Notes: generated by a model not told the origin, from the sequence alone. 64,000 bases of DNA from Chroococcus sp. CMT-3BRIN-NPC107 (GCA_019359635.1 JAHHGY010000005.1:1-64000), one strand, 5' to 3'. Counted from the stretch's first letter, positions 19,366 through 28,925 are shown. A program made the numbers and translations.

Positions 19366-21057
19366 ATGAATCGCCAACATTATATTTTTGTTCTCTTAAT
19401 TGTTCTTTTGTTAACCGCTATAGCCTGTAGTAACCCTAAATCTTTGGCTGAAAATCATTTAAGTTTGCTTGAGTCTAGTAATCCTAGCAAAGCTAACGCA
19501 CAATACTGTACACCTGGCGAAACTTTAAAATTGCATTCAGTTAAATCGTTTCAAATTCTTAGCTCTAGGAATAAAACCGATAACAGTCTTCCTTATACTG
19601 AAGTTGTTGCCAAGCTTGACACTGAGCAGTTTAACTTCAAACGAGTACGCAGAGGTGGTATTCCTGAAAAAGATGCGCTGAAGCAAGTTACTTTGGAAGT
19701 TTGGAAATCTAAAGACTTCTACCAAAAATCAGTATTATTTGTTGACGAGCTTAATAACTTACTAAAATCATTTTTGCTACCTGGATATTTTGAGGATGCA
19801 AAACTCGCAACGCCCAGTCGCGAACAGTTTAATAAACAGAGTTTATGCGTTTTTATACCCTTAGAGCAGTTTGAGTCTAAATTAGTAACAACAACTAGCC
19901 CAATTATTCATCCCCAAGCTACAGCCAAGCAACTCACTGGTGTAAAGATTAAAAATTTATTTAATGTATCTAATTTAATAATTTTTCTGAAAAACTTGTA
20001 CTTAATTGGTAATAAAAAATCAGTAAATCCAATATTTGACTCCTTACCACCCTTACCACTAGCGAGCATTAAGAGTGATTTCCCATTGATAGAACAGGCA
20101 ATAACTGAATCCTTTGAATCATCAGAATTATGGAAATATGATGGCAATTTACTCTCTGCGATTACCGATGATAATTTTCAATCTCAACCTAGCAATTTAG
20201 TAGTTTTTCAGAATGCCCTCTATTTTACAATTAATGATAAAGAGTACGGTAATGAATTATGTAAGTTTGATGGCAAAAAGGTTAATGTAATAATAGATAT
20301 ACAACCAGGTATATTAGGTTCAAATCCTAGTTCGCTGACTGTTTCTAAAAATAATCTTTATTTTCTTGCTAATACCAATAAAACTGGTAGAGGATTATGG
20401 AAATATGATGGTTTAAAGCCTACTTTTTTAGCAACTACAAAATCATCTCCTGATTATGGTAGTTCTTTTATAGAGTTTAATCATCAACTTTATTTTAGTG
20501 CTATAGATACAGAACATGGCAGTGAGCTATGGAAATATGATGGTGAGAAAATCTCCTTAGTTGCTGATATAAATCCAGGTGAAGAAAGTTCTAGCCCATT
20601 TTATTTTGCTATTTATAAAAACCAACTATTTTTCTTTATTAATAATGGCTATGAACTCTGGAAATATGATGAAAATGAAACATCATTGGTTACAAAAATA
20701 GCAGGAAGAAGCTATGAAACAGCAGCTATTGTAATTGTTTTTAAAAATGAGCTTTATTTCAAAGCTTATAAGGAAACAAGTGGTTGGAGACTATGGAAAT
20801 ATGATGGAGAAAAAACTTATTTAGCAGTCGATGAAGTTCATAGTCCAGATCATTTAACAGTTTTTGACGGTCAGCTATATTTTGTAGGTTCACCTCGTAG
20901 AAAAAGAATGTTATGGAGATATGATGGTAAAAATACTACTTTAGTAGCAGAGGATATCTTTAACCCTACAGACCTTACTATGGGAAACAACGCACTTTAT
21001 TTTATGGGTGAAAACAAAGATAAAATAAATATATTGTGGAAAATATCGGCAAAATAA
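19366..21057 (+). CDS. Lipoprotein with repeated L-W-K-Y-D-G motifs (beta-propeller-like)
   Basis: The 563-residue protein starts MNRQHYIFVLLIVLLLTAIA followed by Cys, a lipoprotein signal peptide. I chose this ATG at 19366 over the longer open frame from 19285. Residues 270-563 hold about seven repeats of roughly 40 residues, each containing [E/L]LWKYDG or a variant and a LYF strand, as in the ELW-x-x-DGT beta-propeller-like repeats of bacterial surface proteins. Residues 30-230 are unrecognised. The gene is markedly AT-rich, and I see no HIP1 octamer in its 1.7 kb, unlike its neighbours, which hints at transfer. It is probably membrane-anchored and exposed to the periplasm or surface; function unknown. 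Confidence 0.75.
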   Translation: MNRQHYIFVLLIVLLLTAIACSNPKSLAENHLSLLESSNPSKANAQYCTPGETLKLHSVKSFQILSSRNKTDNSLPYTEVVAKLDTEQFNFKRVRRGGIPEKDALKQVTLEVWKSKDFYQKSVLFVDELNNLLKSFLLPGYFEDAKLATPSREQFNKQSLCVFIPLEQFESKLVTTTSPIIHPQATAKQLTGVKIKNLFNVSNLIIFLKNLYLIGNKKSVNPIFDSLPPLPLASIKSDFPLIEQAITESFESSELWKYDGNLLSAITDDNFQSQPSNLVVFQNALYFTINDKEYGNELCKFDGKKVNVIIDIQPGILGSNPSSLTVSKNNLYFLANTNKTGRGLWKYDGLKPTFLATTKSSPDYGSSFIEFNHQLYFSAIDTEHGSELWKYDGEKISLVADINPGEESSSPFYFAIYKNQLFFFINNGYELWKYDENETSLVTKIAGRSYETAAIVIVFKNELYFKAYKETSGWRLWKYDGEKTYLAVDEVHSPDHLTVFDGQLYFVGSPRRKRMLWRYDGKNTTLVAEDIFNPTDLTMGNNALYFMGENKDKINILWKISAK

Positions 21058-21075
21058 ATCTTTATTTTTGTCTCC

Positions 21076-23607
21076 CTATTTACCAACAATAATTATCCAC
21101 AAACTAGCGCCTACAAAAATAGTCGCAAGATGTTGGGGTAAGAGACTTCGCAATGATTGACGAGCAATGTTTTGAGTTAAAAGAATTGACAAGAAAACAG
21201 AACCAATCAGCGTAACTCCTTGCAAAAATGCTGTAACGGCTGGATGCGCTACCAGAACAGGCATTGATGAGCTACTATAACCGAAAGTTGCAAAAGTGAC
21301 TGGTATTATCCGCCCTGCTTCTCCTAATCCCAAACGCAGATAGTGAGCTAAATTTGCTCCCAGTACCAAAGGCAAATATCCATAGGCGAGTTCTACAAAA
21401 CTTCGCGGTCTGGTATTTTTTAGTTTATAAACTAGCTTTATTAAAATGTAGCCAGCTATAGGAGCTATTACCGGAACTGTTAAAGCTATTACAGAGGCGA
21501 CTAAATGAGGGAAAAACGGCTTTATATCTACATTTTCTAAACCCATTGCTTGAATTTCGGGTAAGCGGTGCAGAAATACACCTCCTAAAAGCAAAAATAA
21601 TAAAGCAACTTCGTAGAGATGAGGTACGTGAGTTGTCCATAATTCAATCCCTGGGGGACGCAAATTGAATTCTACCGAGCGATGGGGACAAGCTTTAAGA
21701 CAAGTCATGCACAGTACGCAATCTTTATTATCTTCTAGTTGGGCTGGATGAGAGTACAAAGGACACCCATTAGTTTCCATACCTTCACCTTTTTGCGGGC
21801 CACCTTTGTAGCATTGATAAGTAGTGCATTCTGCTGAACAAGTGCCTTGCTGCGCTCGTAATTCTGTCATCGATAGCTTGGCAAATAAGCCATTCATTCC
21901 CCCAATTGGACAAAGATATCTACACCAAAATCTTCGTTCAAAAATGGCAGAGAAAATCATTGCTCCGGCGGTGATTAAGAGCAGCAAACAAGCAGATAAA
22001 TAAGCTGTATCTTCCAAATTCCAGAGTTCTTCCCACAGAAAAATTAAGACAAATAAACCAAATAAAAACCAACCTCCCCATTTTTCTGCTTGTTCTCTAG
22101 GCCAGCGTTTCAACTGTCTGGGAACCAACCACAGCGAGAGTTGTTGTGTAACTTCTCCATAAATCATGAAGGGACAAACAGCACACCATACCCGCCCAAC
22201 AAAGGGAAATCCTAGTAGTATTAAGGGCCACCACCAAGCCCAAAATAAATTTAAAGCGACATTTTCGCTGCGATGTTGCGGGCCAACAAATAACATCCCT
22301 ACAACGATCGCAAAGGCAGTTAAAGTAAAACCATAATTAATTTTGTCGGGCCACCAATCGCTCCGCAGAAACCGCCGCAATTGGGGATATAGATTCAACA
22401 AATTCACCCGAAACCGCTTTTTCTTAGCCTCGGCTGACCAAAATATTTCTTCGGTTAATTCTGGTGCGCCTCCAGATTGAACAATTGCTCTTTCTACTAA
22501 ACTTTTCAACTCTTTTAAGTTTCCCGGAAAATCGTAAGCTTGCAATCGGCGGATAGCTTCGGGAACAACTTTAGGTTTAGGTAAGCTTCGAGCTTGACAA
22601 TAAAGGCTGATATAGTAATCTACCTGCGCTTTAATATCAGTTTTTCGCACTCGTAAAGGTGGAACTTTGATATTGTGACCAATACAGCGTTCAATTGTTG
22701 GCTGAGTGGTTTCCGAAACAATCAAAATACGGGCGCGAGAAGTTAGTGCATCAGTTGCTTCATCATTGCGACTAACGGGGGTATAAGTATTAGTTCTTAA
22801 TAACTGCGCTAAAGTTGGGACTAATTCGGGAGGGAGTTCTTGAATATTATTGAGAATTAAAGTGCCATTTCCCAACCATTCTAGCAATCCAGGCTTACCA
22901 TTAGCGCGTCCAAACAAGTCTGCGCCGCTAGTTTGCAAAATACCGCAATTAACTTTAATAATTGGTTCGCGCCGTTGAGGTGAACCAAAATGAATTAGAG
23001 AAGCAATGTTATCTTTTTCTAAACCTGGTTCTCCAAATATTAATACCGATTTGCGATCGCTCGCAGCTTGTCTAATTTGTTGGCGCAAACGCACCGCGTA
23101 GCGACTTGTCCCTACAATTCCCCGTTGCGCCTTGGTGACAACATAAGGACGTAAGGCGACGGTGCGCTCTTGTTCGTAACTAAAAGCTGTAGTTAGCTCG
23201 GCTAATTCTTGAGCAAGTTGGCGGGAAAAAGCTTGAGTGATTTCTGGATACTGGGCGACTAATTGCCTAAAGGTGGCGGCGGGAATAGCCCACAAACGAC
23301 ATTGACTTAAAGTAGTTACAGTTTGCGTTGTTTGTTGCTCTAATAGCAATTCTTGCAGATTAATAACTGCTCCAGGCAAAAAACCATAGGGAGCGGTGGG
23401 AGTTGTTTTGTTAATGCGATCGCTTTCTAGCTGTCCTTGAATGAGAATATATAATCCAACGGGAGTCGTATCTTCTGCAATCAGGCGCGTATTTGCGGGA
23501 ATTGTTTGTTCTTCAATCACTGCGGAAATCGATTCTAGTACCTTTGGCGAGAGAATACCTAACGCTGTTCTTTCTTGCAGCCACACCAATAAGTCTGGAG
23601 ATGTCAT
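21076..23607 (-). CDS. cNMP-binding / degenerate sigma54-type AAA+ / NapH-like polyferredoxin membrane protein
   Basis: Three modules are fused in 843 residues. Residues 15-130 are a cyclic-nucleotide-binding-like domain. Residues 165-390 match sigma-54 activator AAA+ domains but are degenerate: the Walker A is GEPGLEKD (residues 192-199, glycine before the lysine lost), Walker B is LILNNI instead of a Asp-Glu pair, and the GAFTGA loop that contacts sigma-54 is missing around residue 233. Residues 430-843 have several membrane helices, CxxxCP motifs (WCAVCP, CRYLCPIGG) and a ferredoxin-like CVLCMTCLKACP, as in NapH/NosR-type electron-transfer proteins. No helix-turn-helix is present. It is likely a membrane redox protein with cytosolic regulatory domains, not a transcription activator. 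Confidence 0.8.
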   Translation of the reverse strand: MTSPDLLVWLQERTALGILSPKVLESISAVIEEQTIPANTRLIAEDTTPVGLYILIQGQLESDRINKTTPTAPYGFLPGAVINLQELLLEQQTTQTVTTLSQCRLWAIPAATFRQLVAQYPEITQAFSRQLAQELAELTTAFSYEQERTVALRPYVVTKAQRGIVGTSRYAVRLRQQIRQAASDRKSVLIFGEPGLEKDNIASLIHFGSPQRREPIIKVNCGILQTSGADLFGRANGKPGLLEWLGNGTLILNNIQELPPELVPTLAQLLRTNTYTPVSRNDEATDALTSRARILIVSETTQPTIERCIGHNIKVPPLRVRKTDIKAQVDYYISLYCQARSLPKPKVVPEAIRRLQAYDFPGNLKELKSLVERAIVQSGGAPELTEEIFWSAEAKKKRFRVNLLNLYPQLRRFLRSDWWPDKINYGFTLTAFAIVVGMLFVGPQHRSENVALNLFWAWWWPLILLGFPFVGRVWCAVCPFMIYGEVTQQLSLWLVPRQLKRWPREQAEKWGGWFLFGLFVLIFLWEELWNLEDTAYLSACLLLLITAGAMIFSAIFERRFWCRYLCPIGGMNGLFAKLSMTELRAQQGTCSAECTTYQCYKGGPQKGEGMETNGCPLYSHPAQLEDNKDCVLCMTCLKACPHRSVEFNLRPPGIELWTTHVPHLYEVALLFLLLGGVFLHRLPEIQAMGLENVDIKPFFPHLVASVIALTVPVIAPIAGYILIKLVYKLKNTRPRSFVELAYGYLPLVLGANLAHYLRLGLGEAGRIIPVTFATFGYSSSSMPVLVAHPAVTAFLQGVTLIGSVFLSILLTQNIARQSLRSLLPQHLATIFVGASLWIIIVGK

Positions 23608-23737
23608 ACTTTTTTCTCATCTAGCTATTCAACTTGTACCAAATTTAGGTTGCTTATTGTGTTGCTAGGGTTAGGTGCAGTTTGATAGATGTGAGAATAA
23701 CTTTTTCTGGTTGAAAATACCTCAAACTTCTTTCTAA

Positions 23738-24124
23738 CTATGCTTTTGAGTCTTCGACAGATTTTTTTTCTCTTTTTATTCTATATATTTTTGAAACTAC
23801 CTTTACACCCCTTGTTTGAGCTTGAAAATCAGAATTAGGCTTCGCTGTTATACGAATTTCTACATCGTTACCAAGTGCATTTAAAAATCGAAATAGACGT
23901 TCTGTTGAGAAACCTGAAAGCTTGCCACTTAATAAAGCAGAGACTTTTGGCTGATCGACTCCAAGCATTTGTGCTGCTTCTGTCTGGGTCATTTTGCGTG
24001 CAGTAATTATTTTGCTAATTTGCCTAACAAGTTCCGCTTTAATTAATAATTCATCAGGATTTTGCAGTCCCAAATCGGAAAAAACATTACCACTACTAGA
24101 TTGCACTTTAATCTCATTAGTCAT
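23738..24124 (-). CDS. XRE-family antitoxin (HigA-like)
   Basis: The 128-residue protein has a helix-turn-helix at about residues 35-90 (KMTQTEAAQMLGVDQPKVSA, then LSGKLSGFSTERLFRFLNAL) and a short basic C-terminus. It matches the antitoxin/repressor of HigBA-type toxin-antitoxin modules. Its start codon overlaps the end of the upstream toxin reading frame by eight bases, the toxin-first order usual for HigBA. It would bind its own promoter and neutralise the toxin. The toxin is frameshifted here, so the antitoxin may now be solitary. Confidence 0.85.
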   Translation of the reverse strand: MTNEIKVQSSSGNVFSDLGLQNPDELLIKAELVRQISKIITARKMTQTEAAQMLGVDQPKVSALLSGKLSGFSTERLFRFLNALGNDVEIRITAKPNSDFQAQTRGVKVVSKIYRIKREKKSVEDSKA

Positions 24125-24493
24125 TATTATTTGCCTCTAGATTTTGCATATAGTGTTCTTTAGCTCTTTTAAATCGCGCTTTAATCAGTTCGATATCTTG
24201 ATTAGATGTGGCGATTCCATGCTTAGACTTTTTCTGGAAGGCGTGCAATACATAGACAACGTTCTTAAACTTTACGGTGTAGACTGCTCGATATGTATCG
24301 CCGTCAAAATCTTCAACTACCTCTAAAACCCAGCACCTTTGAATCCTTTAAATGGCTTTGCGTTTGGGTGTTTTTCACCGCATTGGGCTAGATATAAAGC
24401 ATAACCTACCGCTTGCTTGACTTCTTCGGGAAAGTCTTTTAGATCGTCAAGGGAACTTGCGATCCATTCAACTAAACTTAGAGGCGGACTCAT
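24117..24493 (-). pseudogene. RelE/HigB-like toxin (phage Gp49-like), frameshifted
   Basis: From an ATG at 24493 the frame begins MSPPLSLVEWIASSLDDLKD and continues to FKGFKGAGF, then stops at a TAG. If one G is restored in the GGGTTTT run (24325-24331 on the plus strand), translation continues as LEVVEDFDGDTYRAVYTVKF, then VLHAFQKKSKHGIATSN, ending at 24117. That gives a 125-residue protein with the signature core of Gp49/HigB-like RelE-superfamily toxins, which cleave mRNA on the ribosome. The rest of the gene is intact, so the lesion is either recent or a sequencing error. It overlaps the antitoxin start by eight bases. Confidence 0.8.
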
Positions 24494-24705
24494 TTCTTCA
24501 TTATGCTAATTTAGGCATAATCGGTCAAGTTTAACCTTGCTTGAAGAATTACTATATAAAACCGATCGCTATCAATCTTATATCTTTTTGTTTTTTAGAT
24601 ATTCTGCGATCGCATCAGCTACGTTGTCGTCAGGTTTATTTACCCCTCACTTGCTCTCAACTCCAAAGTTACACTAGAAAAATGTAAACAAGTGTAAAGG
24701 TAATA

Positions 24706-25656
24706 ATGGAAATAATTACATTAGGGCAAAGTAGCATAACTGTACCTCCATTATGTATTGGTACGTGGGCATGGGGAGATAAGCTATTTTGGAACTATGG
24801 CAGCGATTACGACGAAAAACAGCTAAAAGAAGCCTTTAACGCCGCTTTAGAAGCGGGTACAACTTTCTTTGATACGGCGGAAATTTACGGGTTGGGGCTA
24901 TCGGAGGAACTTTTAGGGAAATTTATGCAGCAGAGCGATCGCGCCGCTATAATTGCAACTAAGTTCGGTCCTTTACCTTGGCGCTTTACCGCTCAATCTC
25001 TCTCCGATGCGCTTACAGATAGCCTAAAACGCCTGCAATTACAGCAAGTAGCTTTGTATCAAGTCCATTGGCCTTTTAGCTTTTTGATGAGCCAAGAAAC
25101 TCTCATGAATGCCTTAGCTGATGAAGTTCAACGCGGTAGAATTGGCGCTGTGGGTGTAAGCAACTACTCTGCCCGGCAAATGCAAGAAGCACGCGAAACT
25201 TTAGCTCGTCGCGGCGTACCTCTGGCGGTGAATCAAGTTCGTTACTCGCTGCTAACTAGACAAATTGAAAGTAGTGGCATAACTGCTACAGCCAAACAAT
25301 TAGGCGTGACTCTGCTTGCTTACAGTCCTTTAGCGCAAGGAAGATTGACCGGAAAATATCGCCCCGATAGTTCCGAAAAACCTACAGGCGCTAGAGCTTT
25401 CGATCCCCAATTTAGTAAAGCGGGATTAGAAAAAATTGAGCCTGTAGTAGCGTTATTAAGACGAATTGGTGACTTGCGCGATCGCACTCCTGCCCAAGTA
25501 GCCCTAAATTGGGTAATTAGTCAAGGTAACGTCGTCGCAATTTCAGGCGCAAAAACAGCCCAACAGGTACAGCAAAATGCTGGCGCGTTGGGCTGGAAAC
25601 TAGACAATGATGAAATTGCCGAACTAGAACAAATTAGCCGTCCTTGGCTCAATTAG
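24706..25656 (+). CDS. Aldo/keto reductase
   Basis: This complete 316-residue NADPH-dependent oxidoreductase folds as a TIM barrel. The catalytic tetrad is visible: Asp and Tyr in FDTAEIYG, Lys in IATKFG and His in YQVHWP. The cofactor-binding end shows the S-G-A-K-T-A-Q-Q-V-Q-Q-N motif. The ATG at 24706 is preceded by an AAGG sequence. It is divergent from the toxin-antitoxin pair and convergent with the helicase gene. The carbonyl substrate cannot be predicted. It is one of three aldo/keto reductase genes in the window, alongside the truncated one at the left edge and the partial one at the right. Confidence 0.93.
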   Translation: MEIITLGQSSITVPPLCIGTWAWGDKLFWNYGSDYDEKQLKEAFNAALEAGTTFFDTAEIYGLGLSEELLGKFMQQSDRAAIIATKFGPLPWRFTAQSLSDALTDSLKRLQLQQVALYQVHWPFSFLMSQETLMNALADEVQRGRIGAVGVSNYSARQMQEARETLARRGVPLAVNQVRYSLLTRQIESSGITATAKQLGVTLLAYSPLAQGRLTGKYRPDSSEKPTGARAFDPQFSKAGLEKIEPVVALLRRIGDLRDRTPAQVALNWVISQGNVVAISGAKTAQQVQQNAGALGWKLDNDEIAELEQISRPWLN

Positions 25657-25691
25657 CAGGTATAGGGGAAGAAATTAACCTTCTTCCCTCC

Positions 25692-27086
25692 TTAGCTATT
25701 TTGAGGTACTGAAGGCTGCCCAGAACGCTTGATTAAAACTGGTTTCGGTGAAGAAACTCTTTCTTCTTCAGCATTAGCTTCAGACTGCATCCAAGTAGGA
25801 CGAGTTTTATCGTAAGCCATTTGTAAAGCTGCCGCCGCGATCGCATGAGCATCGTATTCTTCGCTCAATTCGCGGATAATTGGTAAAAATGATGCCAATC
25901 TTTCGCCCGATAACGCTTCTTTTACTTGTACCTGTAGCTTCTCAATTTGGCGAGACTCAATTTGCGCTCTAGTAGGAATTGGGTTAATTCTCCAATTTTG
26001 GCGGACGTGGCGCTCAATTTGCTGCTGTTTGCGACGCTCAAAAGGCTGCACTACAGAAATTGCGGTTCCTTCATTACCCGCTCTCCCAGTACGTCCAATG
26101 CGGTGAACGTAGGTTTCTACGCTGTCAGGTAAATCGTAGTTAATTACATGGCTCAACTGGTCTACATCCAAGCCTCTAGCAGCAATATCGGTAGCAATTA
26201 CCCATCGTACTTGCTTGTTGCGGAAACGACTTAATAGCCGCTCTCTAGCTTGTTGTGTCAAGTCTCCATGATACTCATCAGCGCTATGACCAGCATTTTG
26301 TAATTGATTGGTCAATTCTGCCGCCGTGCGTCGGGTACGAACAAAAATTAGCGCTGATTCTGGATCTTCTAGTTCCAAAATTGCTTGTAAAGCTCTAGCT
26401 TTTGTCCAATTACGAGGTACTAAGTAAGCTACTTGATTGATTTTGGTAGGTGCAGCTTTTGGTTGTTCTACTGTAATTGTTACGGGAGACTTCAAAAACC
26501 TAGCAACTAAGTGGCGAATAGTTACGGGCATTGTTGCCGAGAATAACGCCGTTTGGCGCTCTTCTGGGGCAGACTTGAGGATTTTTTCGACATCATCAAT
26601 AAAGCCCATGCTTAACATTTCGTCGGCTTCATCTAACACAAACCATTTAATCGACTCTAGTTTTAAGTTTCCCCGCTCTAGTAAGTCGATTACTCGTCCG
26701 GGTGTACCGACAACTATTTGTACGCCGCGCTTGAGTTGCATCATTTGACGGTCAATAGATTGTCCGCCATAAATTGCTGCTACTCGGATGTCTTGATTGC
26801 CTACAAAGCTACTAATTGCCGTGCAAACTTGAACCGCAAGTTCGCGGGTAGGAGTCAAAATTAAAGCTTGCACGCCTTTTTGAGTGCTATCAATTTGCTC
26901 TAATATTGGTAGGGCAAAAGCGGCGGTTTTGCCTGTTCCGGTTTGAGATTTTGCTACTACATCGTTTCCCTTGAGTATTTCGGGAATGGCTTGGGCTTGA
27001 ATGTTGGTAGGCTCGGTGAATCCTAGGCTTTCTAATTGGCTAACACGAAATGCCGAAAGTCCTAAGCTTTCAAAAGAAAGAGTCAT
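25692..27086 (-). CDS. DEAD-box ATP-dependent RNA helicase
   Basis: This 464-residue protein unwinds short RNA duplexes using ATP. Motifs are in order: Q motif near FTEPTNIQAQAIP, Walker A SQTGTGKTA, Ia PTRELAVQ, the DEAD box in VLDEADEML, SAT in LFSATMP, and HRIGRTGRAG in the second RecA domain. A short charged C-terminal extension (about 370-464) may bind RNA or partners. It is a generic DEAD-box paralogue. Bacterial relatives act in cold adaptation, ribosome assembly or RNA turnover. It lies 67 bases downstream of rimO on the same strand. Confidence 0.95.
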   Translation of the reverse strand: MTLSFESLGLSAFRVSQLESLGFTEPTNIQAQAIPEILKGNDVVAKSQTGTGKTAAFALPILEQIDSTQKGVQALILTPTRELAVQVCTAISSFVGNQDIRVAAIYGGQSIDRQMMQLKRGVQIVVGTPGRVIDLLERGNLKLESIKWFVLDEADEMLSMGFIDDVEKILKSAPEERQTALFSATMPVTIRHLVARFLKSPVTITVEQPKAAPTKINQVAYLVPRNWTKARALQAILELEDPESALIFVRTRRTAAELTNQLQNAGHSADEYHGDLTQQARERLLSRFRNKQVRWVIATDIAARGLDVDQLSHVINYDLPDSVETYVHRIGRTGRAGNEGTAISVVQPFERRKQQQIERHVRQNWRINPIPTRAQIESRQIEKLQVQVKEALSGERLASFLPIIRELSEEYDAHAIAAAALQMAYDKTRPTWMQSEANAEEERVSSPKPVLIKRSGQPSVPQNS

Positions 27087-27153
27087 TTATTCTCCTAATG
27101 TTTACGTTTTAGATAATGATCTTTGTATGAGTGTCTTACGGGATGTCAAGGTT

Positions 27154-28479
27154 TTAGTTATAACTATTAACTATTTGCCCGTATAAGTCGTATATGTCAG
27201 CGTCCGAGATTGCGACTGGCACAATCGAACCTAAAGCGGCTTCTCCCTGGACGTAAACTAGACCATCTACTTCTGGGGAAAATCGGGCGGAGCGTCCAAT
27301 CAATTCTCCAGTCTCAGGATTTTCTTGCTCAAGAAGTACCTCTACTACTTGACCAATTTCCTGCTGGTTTTTTTGTAGCGAAATTGGTTGCTGGAGTTCC
27401 ATTAACTCATCTCGCCTTGCCTCCATCAGTTCTTGGGGCAATTGATTGGGTAATTTGTAAGCAGGGGTTTCTTCTTCTGGTGAAAAAGTAAATACTCCTA
27501 CATGATCGAATTGATGGCGCTTTACAAACTGTAACAAATGAGTGTAATGTTCGTCTGTTTCTCCAGGAAATCCCACAATAAAAGTTGTCCGCATGACAGC
27601 ATTGGGCAAAGCTGCTTTGAGCTTTTCGACGATCGCATCGTTAACCGAACCTTGCCAAGGTCGATTCATTGCCCGTAAAATTTCTGGATGGGAGTGCTGT
27701 AAGGGCAAATCTAAGTAAGGTAAGACGTTGGGGGTTTGCGCAATTGCCTCAATTACTTTTTGTGTCAGCCCTGTAGGATAGGCGTAGTGCATCCGAATCC
27801 AAGGAACATCTACTTTGCCAAGTTCTCTTAACAACTGGGCTAACTTAGGTTCGCCATACAAATCTAAGCCATAGTTGGTAGTAATTTGGGAAATTAAAAT
27901 AATTTCCTTTACGCCTTGGCTTGCTAGTTGTTTTGCTTCGGTAACGATTGATTCAATAGAACGCGATCGCTGAACACCCCGCAAATGAGGAATAATACAA
28001 AAAGCACAGCGATAATCGCAACCTTCGGCTATCCGCAAATAAGCTACACCTTCTGTAGTTGTTCGATAGCGGGGGGTTGTCTCGTCGGCGATATAGGTTG
28101 GTTCGGGGGAAACTAGCTTTACTCTCTCTCCTGCCTGTACCCGCGAGATTACATCGACAATTTTGTTATAGTCTCCAGTGCCTACAACCGCCACGGCTTC
28201 TGGTAATTCGTCTAGTAGTTGTTCTTGAAAATGCTGCGCCATGCAGCCTGTAATCACAATTTTCTTATCTGCTTCAGCTAGTTCTACCAAAGTCCTTACA
28301 GATTCTTCTCTTGCTGATTGAATAAAGCTACAAGTGTTGACAATGACATAGTTTGCTAACTCTTCATTGCTATCTACGCTGTAACCTGCTTCTACTAGCA
28401 GTCCTAGCATATGTTCGGTATCGATTCGGTTTTTCTCGCAACCTAGATGTGAAATTGCTATGGTTGGCTTATCTCCCAT
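27154..28479 (-). CDS. rimO: Ribosomal protein S12 methylthiotransferase RimO
   Basis: RimO is a radical-SAM enzyme that adds a methylthio group to a conserved aspartate of ribosomal protein S12. The 441-residue protein has the N-terminal UPF0004 domain ([24 protein letters not shown] supplying three cysteines for the second cluster), the radical-SAM CxxxCxxC in [13 protein letters not shown], and a C-terminal TRAM domain. [12 protein letters not shown] and the CSF motif separate it from MiaB. Length is standard. The DEAD-box helicase gene follows on the same strand. Confidence 0.95.
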   Translation of the reverse strand: MGDKPTIAISHLGCEKNRIDTEHMLGLLVEAGYSVDSNEELANYVIVNTCSFIQSAREESVRTLVELAEADKKIVITGCMAQHFQEQLLDELPEAVAVVGTGDYNKIVDVISRVQAGERVKLVSPEPTYIADETTPRYRTTTEGVAYLRIAEGCDYRCAFCIIPHLRGVQRSRSIESIVTEAKQLASQGVKEIILISQITTNYGLDLYGEPKLAQLLRELGKVDVPWIRMHYAYPTGLTQKVIEAIAQTPNVLPYLDLPLQHSHPEILRAMNRPWQGSVNDAIVEKLKAALPNAVMRTTFIVGFPGETDEHYTHLLQFVKRHQFDHVGVFTFSPEEETPAYKLPNQLPQELMEARRDELMELQQPISLQKNQQEIGQVVEVLLEQENPETGELIGRSARFSPEVDGLVYVQGEAALGSIVPVAISDADIYDLYGQIVNSYN

Positions 28480-28540
28480 AAAGTGAAATAACGCTCGTAT
28501 GAAGTTAACAATGTTTTCCTAGGACGACTTTATTTGTGAA

Positions 28541-28556
28541 GAAGGATTAATCCTTC
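28541..28556. promoter_or_regulatory. Perfect 16-bp palindrome in the rimO-btpA spacer
   Basis: GAAGGATTAATCCTTC is a perfect palindrome 62 bases upstream of the rimO start codon and well upstream of btpA. It has no loop, so it suits a dimeric DNA-binding protein better than a terminator. No regulator can be named. Confidence 0.35.
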
Positions 28557-28689
28557 ATAACTGTATAATCAACTTAGGAAGCTAAAAAATGCCGTTTGTA
28601 GCGGGGCTTAGTAAATGAAACTATATTTCTTTAAACTTTATAATTTTTAAACTTTAAAGCACCAAATGGAATTTTGGTATAATCGCTAC

Positions 28690-28791
28690 CTTACTTTACC
28701 CTAGAGATAGGCTCATCTCACAGTAACGCTTGGCGTAGTAGTGGTAAGCCTTTAATTTGCAGGAGTGGCATCCTGTGATTGCATCGTTTTT
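28690..28791 (+). ncRNA. Candidate structured small RNA upstream of btpA
   Basis: The 446-base spacer between rimO and btpA contains an extended -10 element (TGG then TATAAT at 28678-28683). Downstream are two short hairpins (GAGAT/ATCTC at 28704-28719 and CAGGA/TCCTG at 28760-28775), enclosed partly by a possible CTTAC/GTAAG pairing (28690-28694 with 28744-28748), and a TTTTT run ends the unit. I do not recognise the sequence as 6S, SRP, tmRNA or Yfr1. It could also be the 5' leader of btpA. The remainder of the spacer shows nothing else beyond the palindrome listed separately. Confidence 0.3.
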
Positions 28792-28925
28792 ATCTTAACA
28801 TAACTTATGGGTACTTTACGGCTAATTTTTCCATTTTGGGAAAAAAGCATAAAAAGTCCTGTTTGTGTAAAAATTTAGCGGAACTTTAGCTAACTATTAT
28901 TTGGCTGAATTCAGATAGGAAAGAA

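Noticed and set aside
24590-24650. Minus-strand tail of about 20 codons (DDNVADAIAEYLKNKK) upstream of the aldo/keto reductase at 24706
   Set aside because: Too short and bounded by a stop; HIP1 in register alone is not enough to call a gene remnant.
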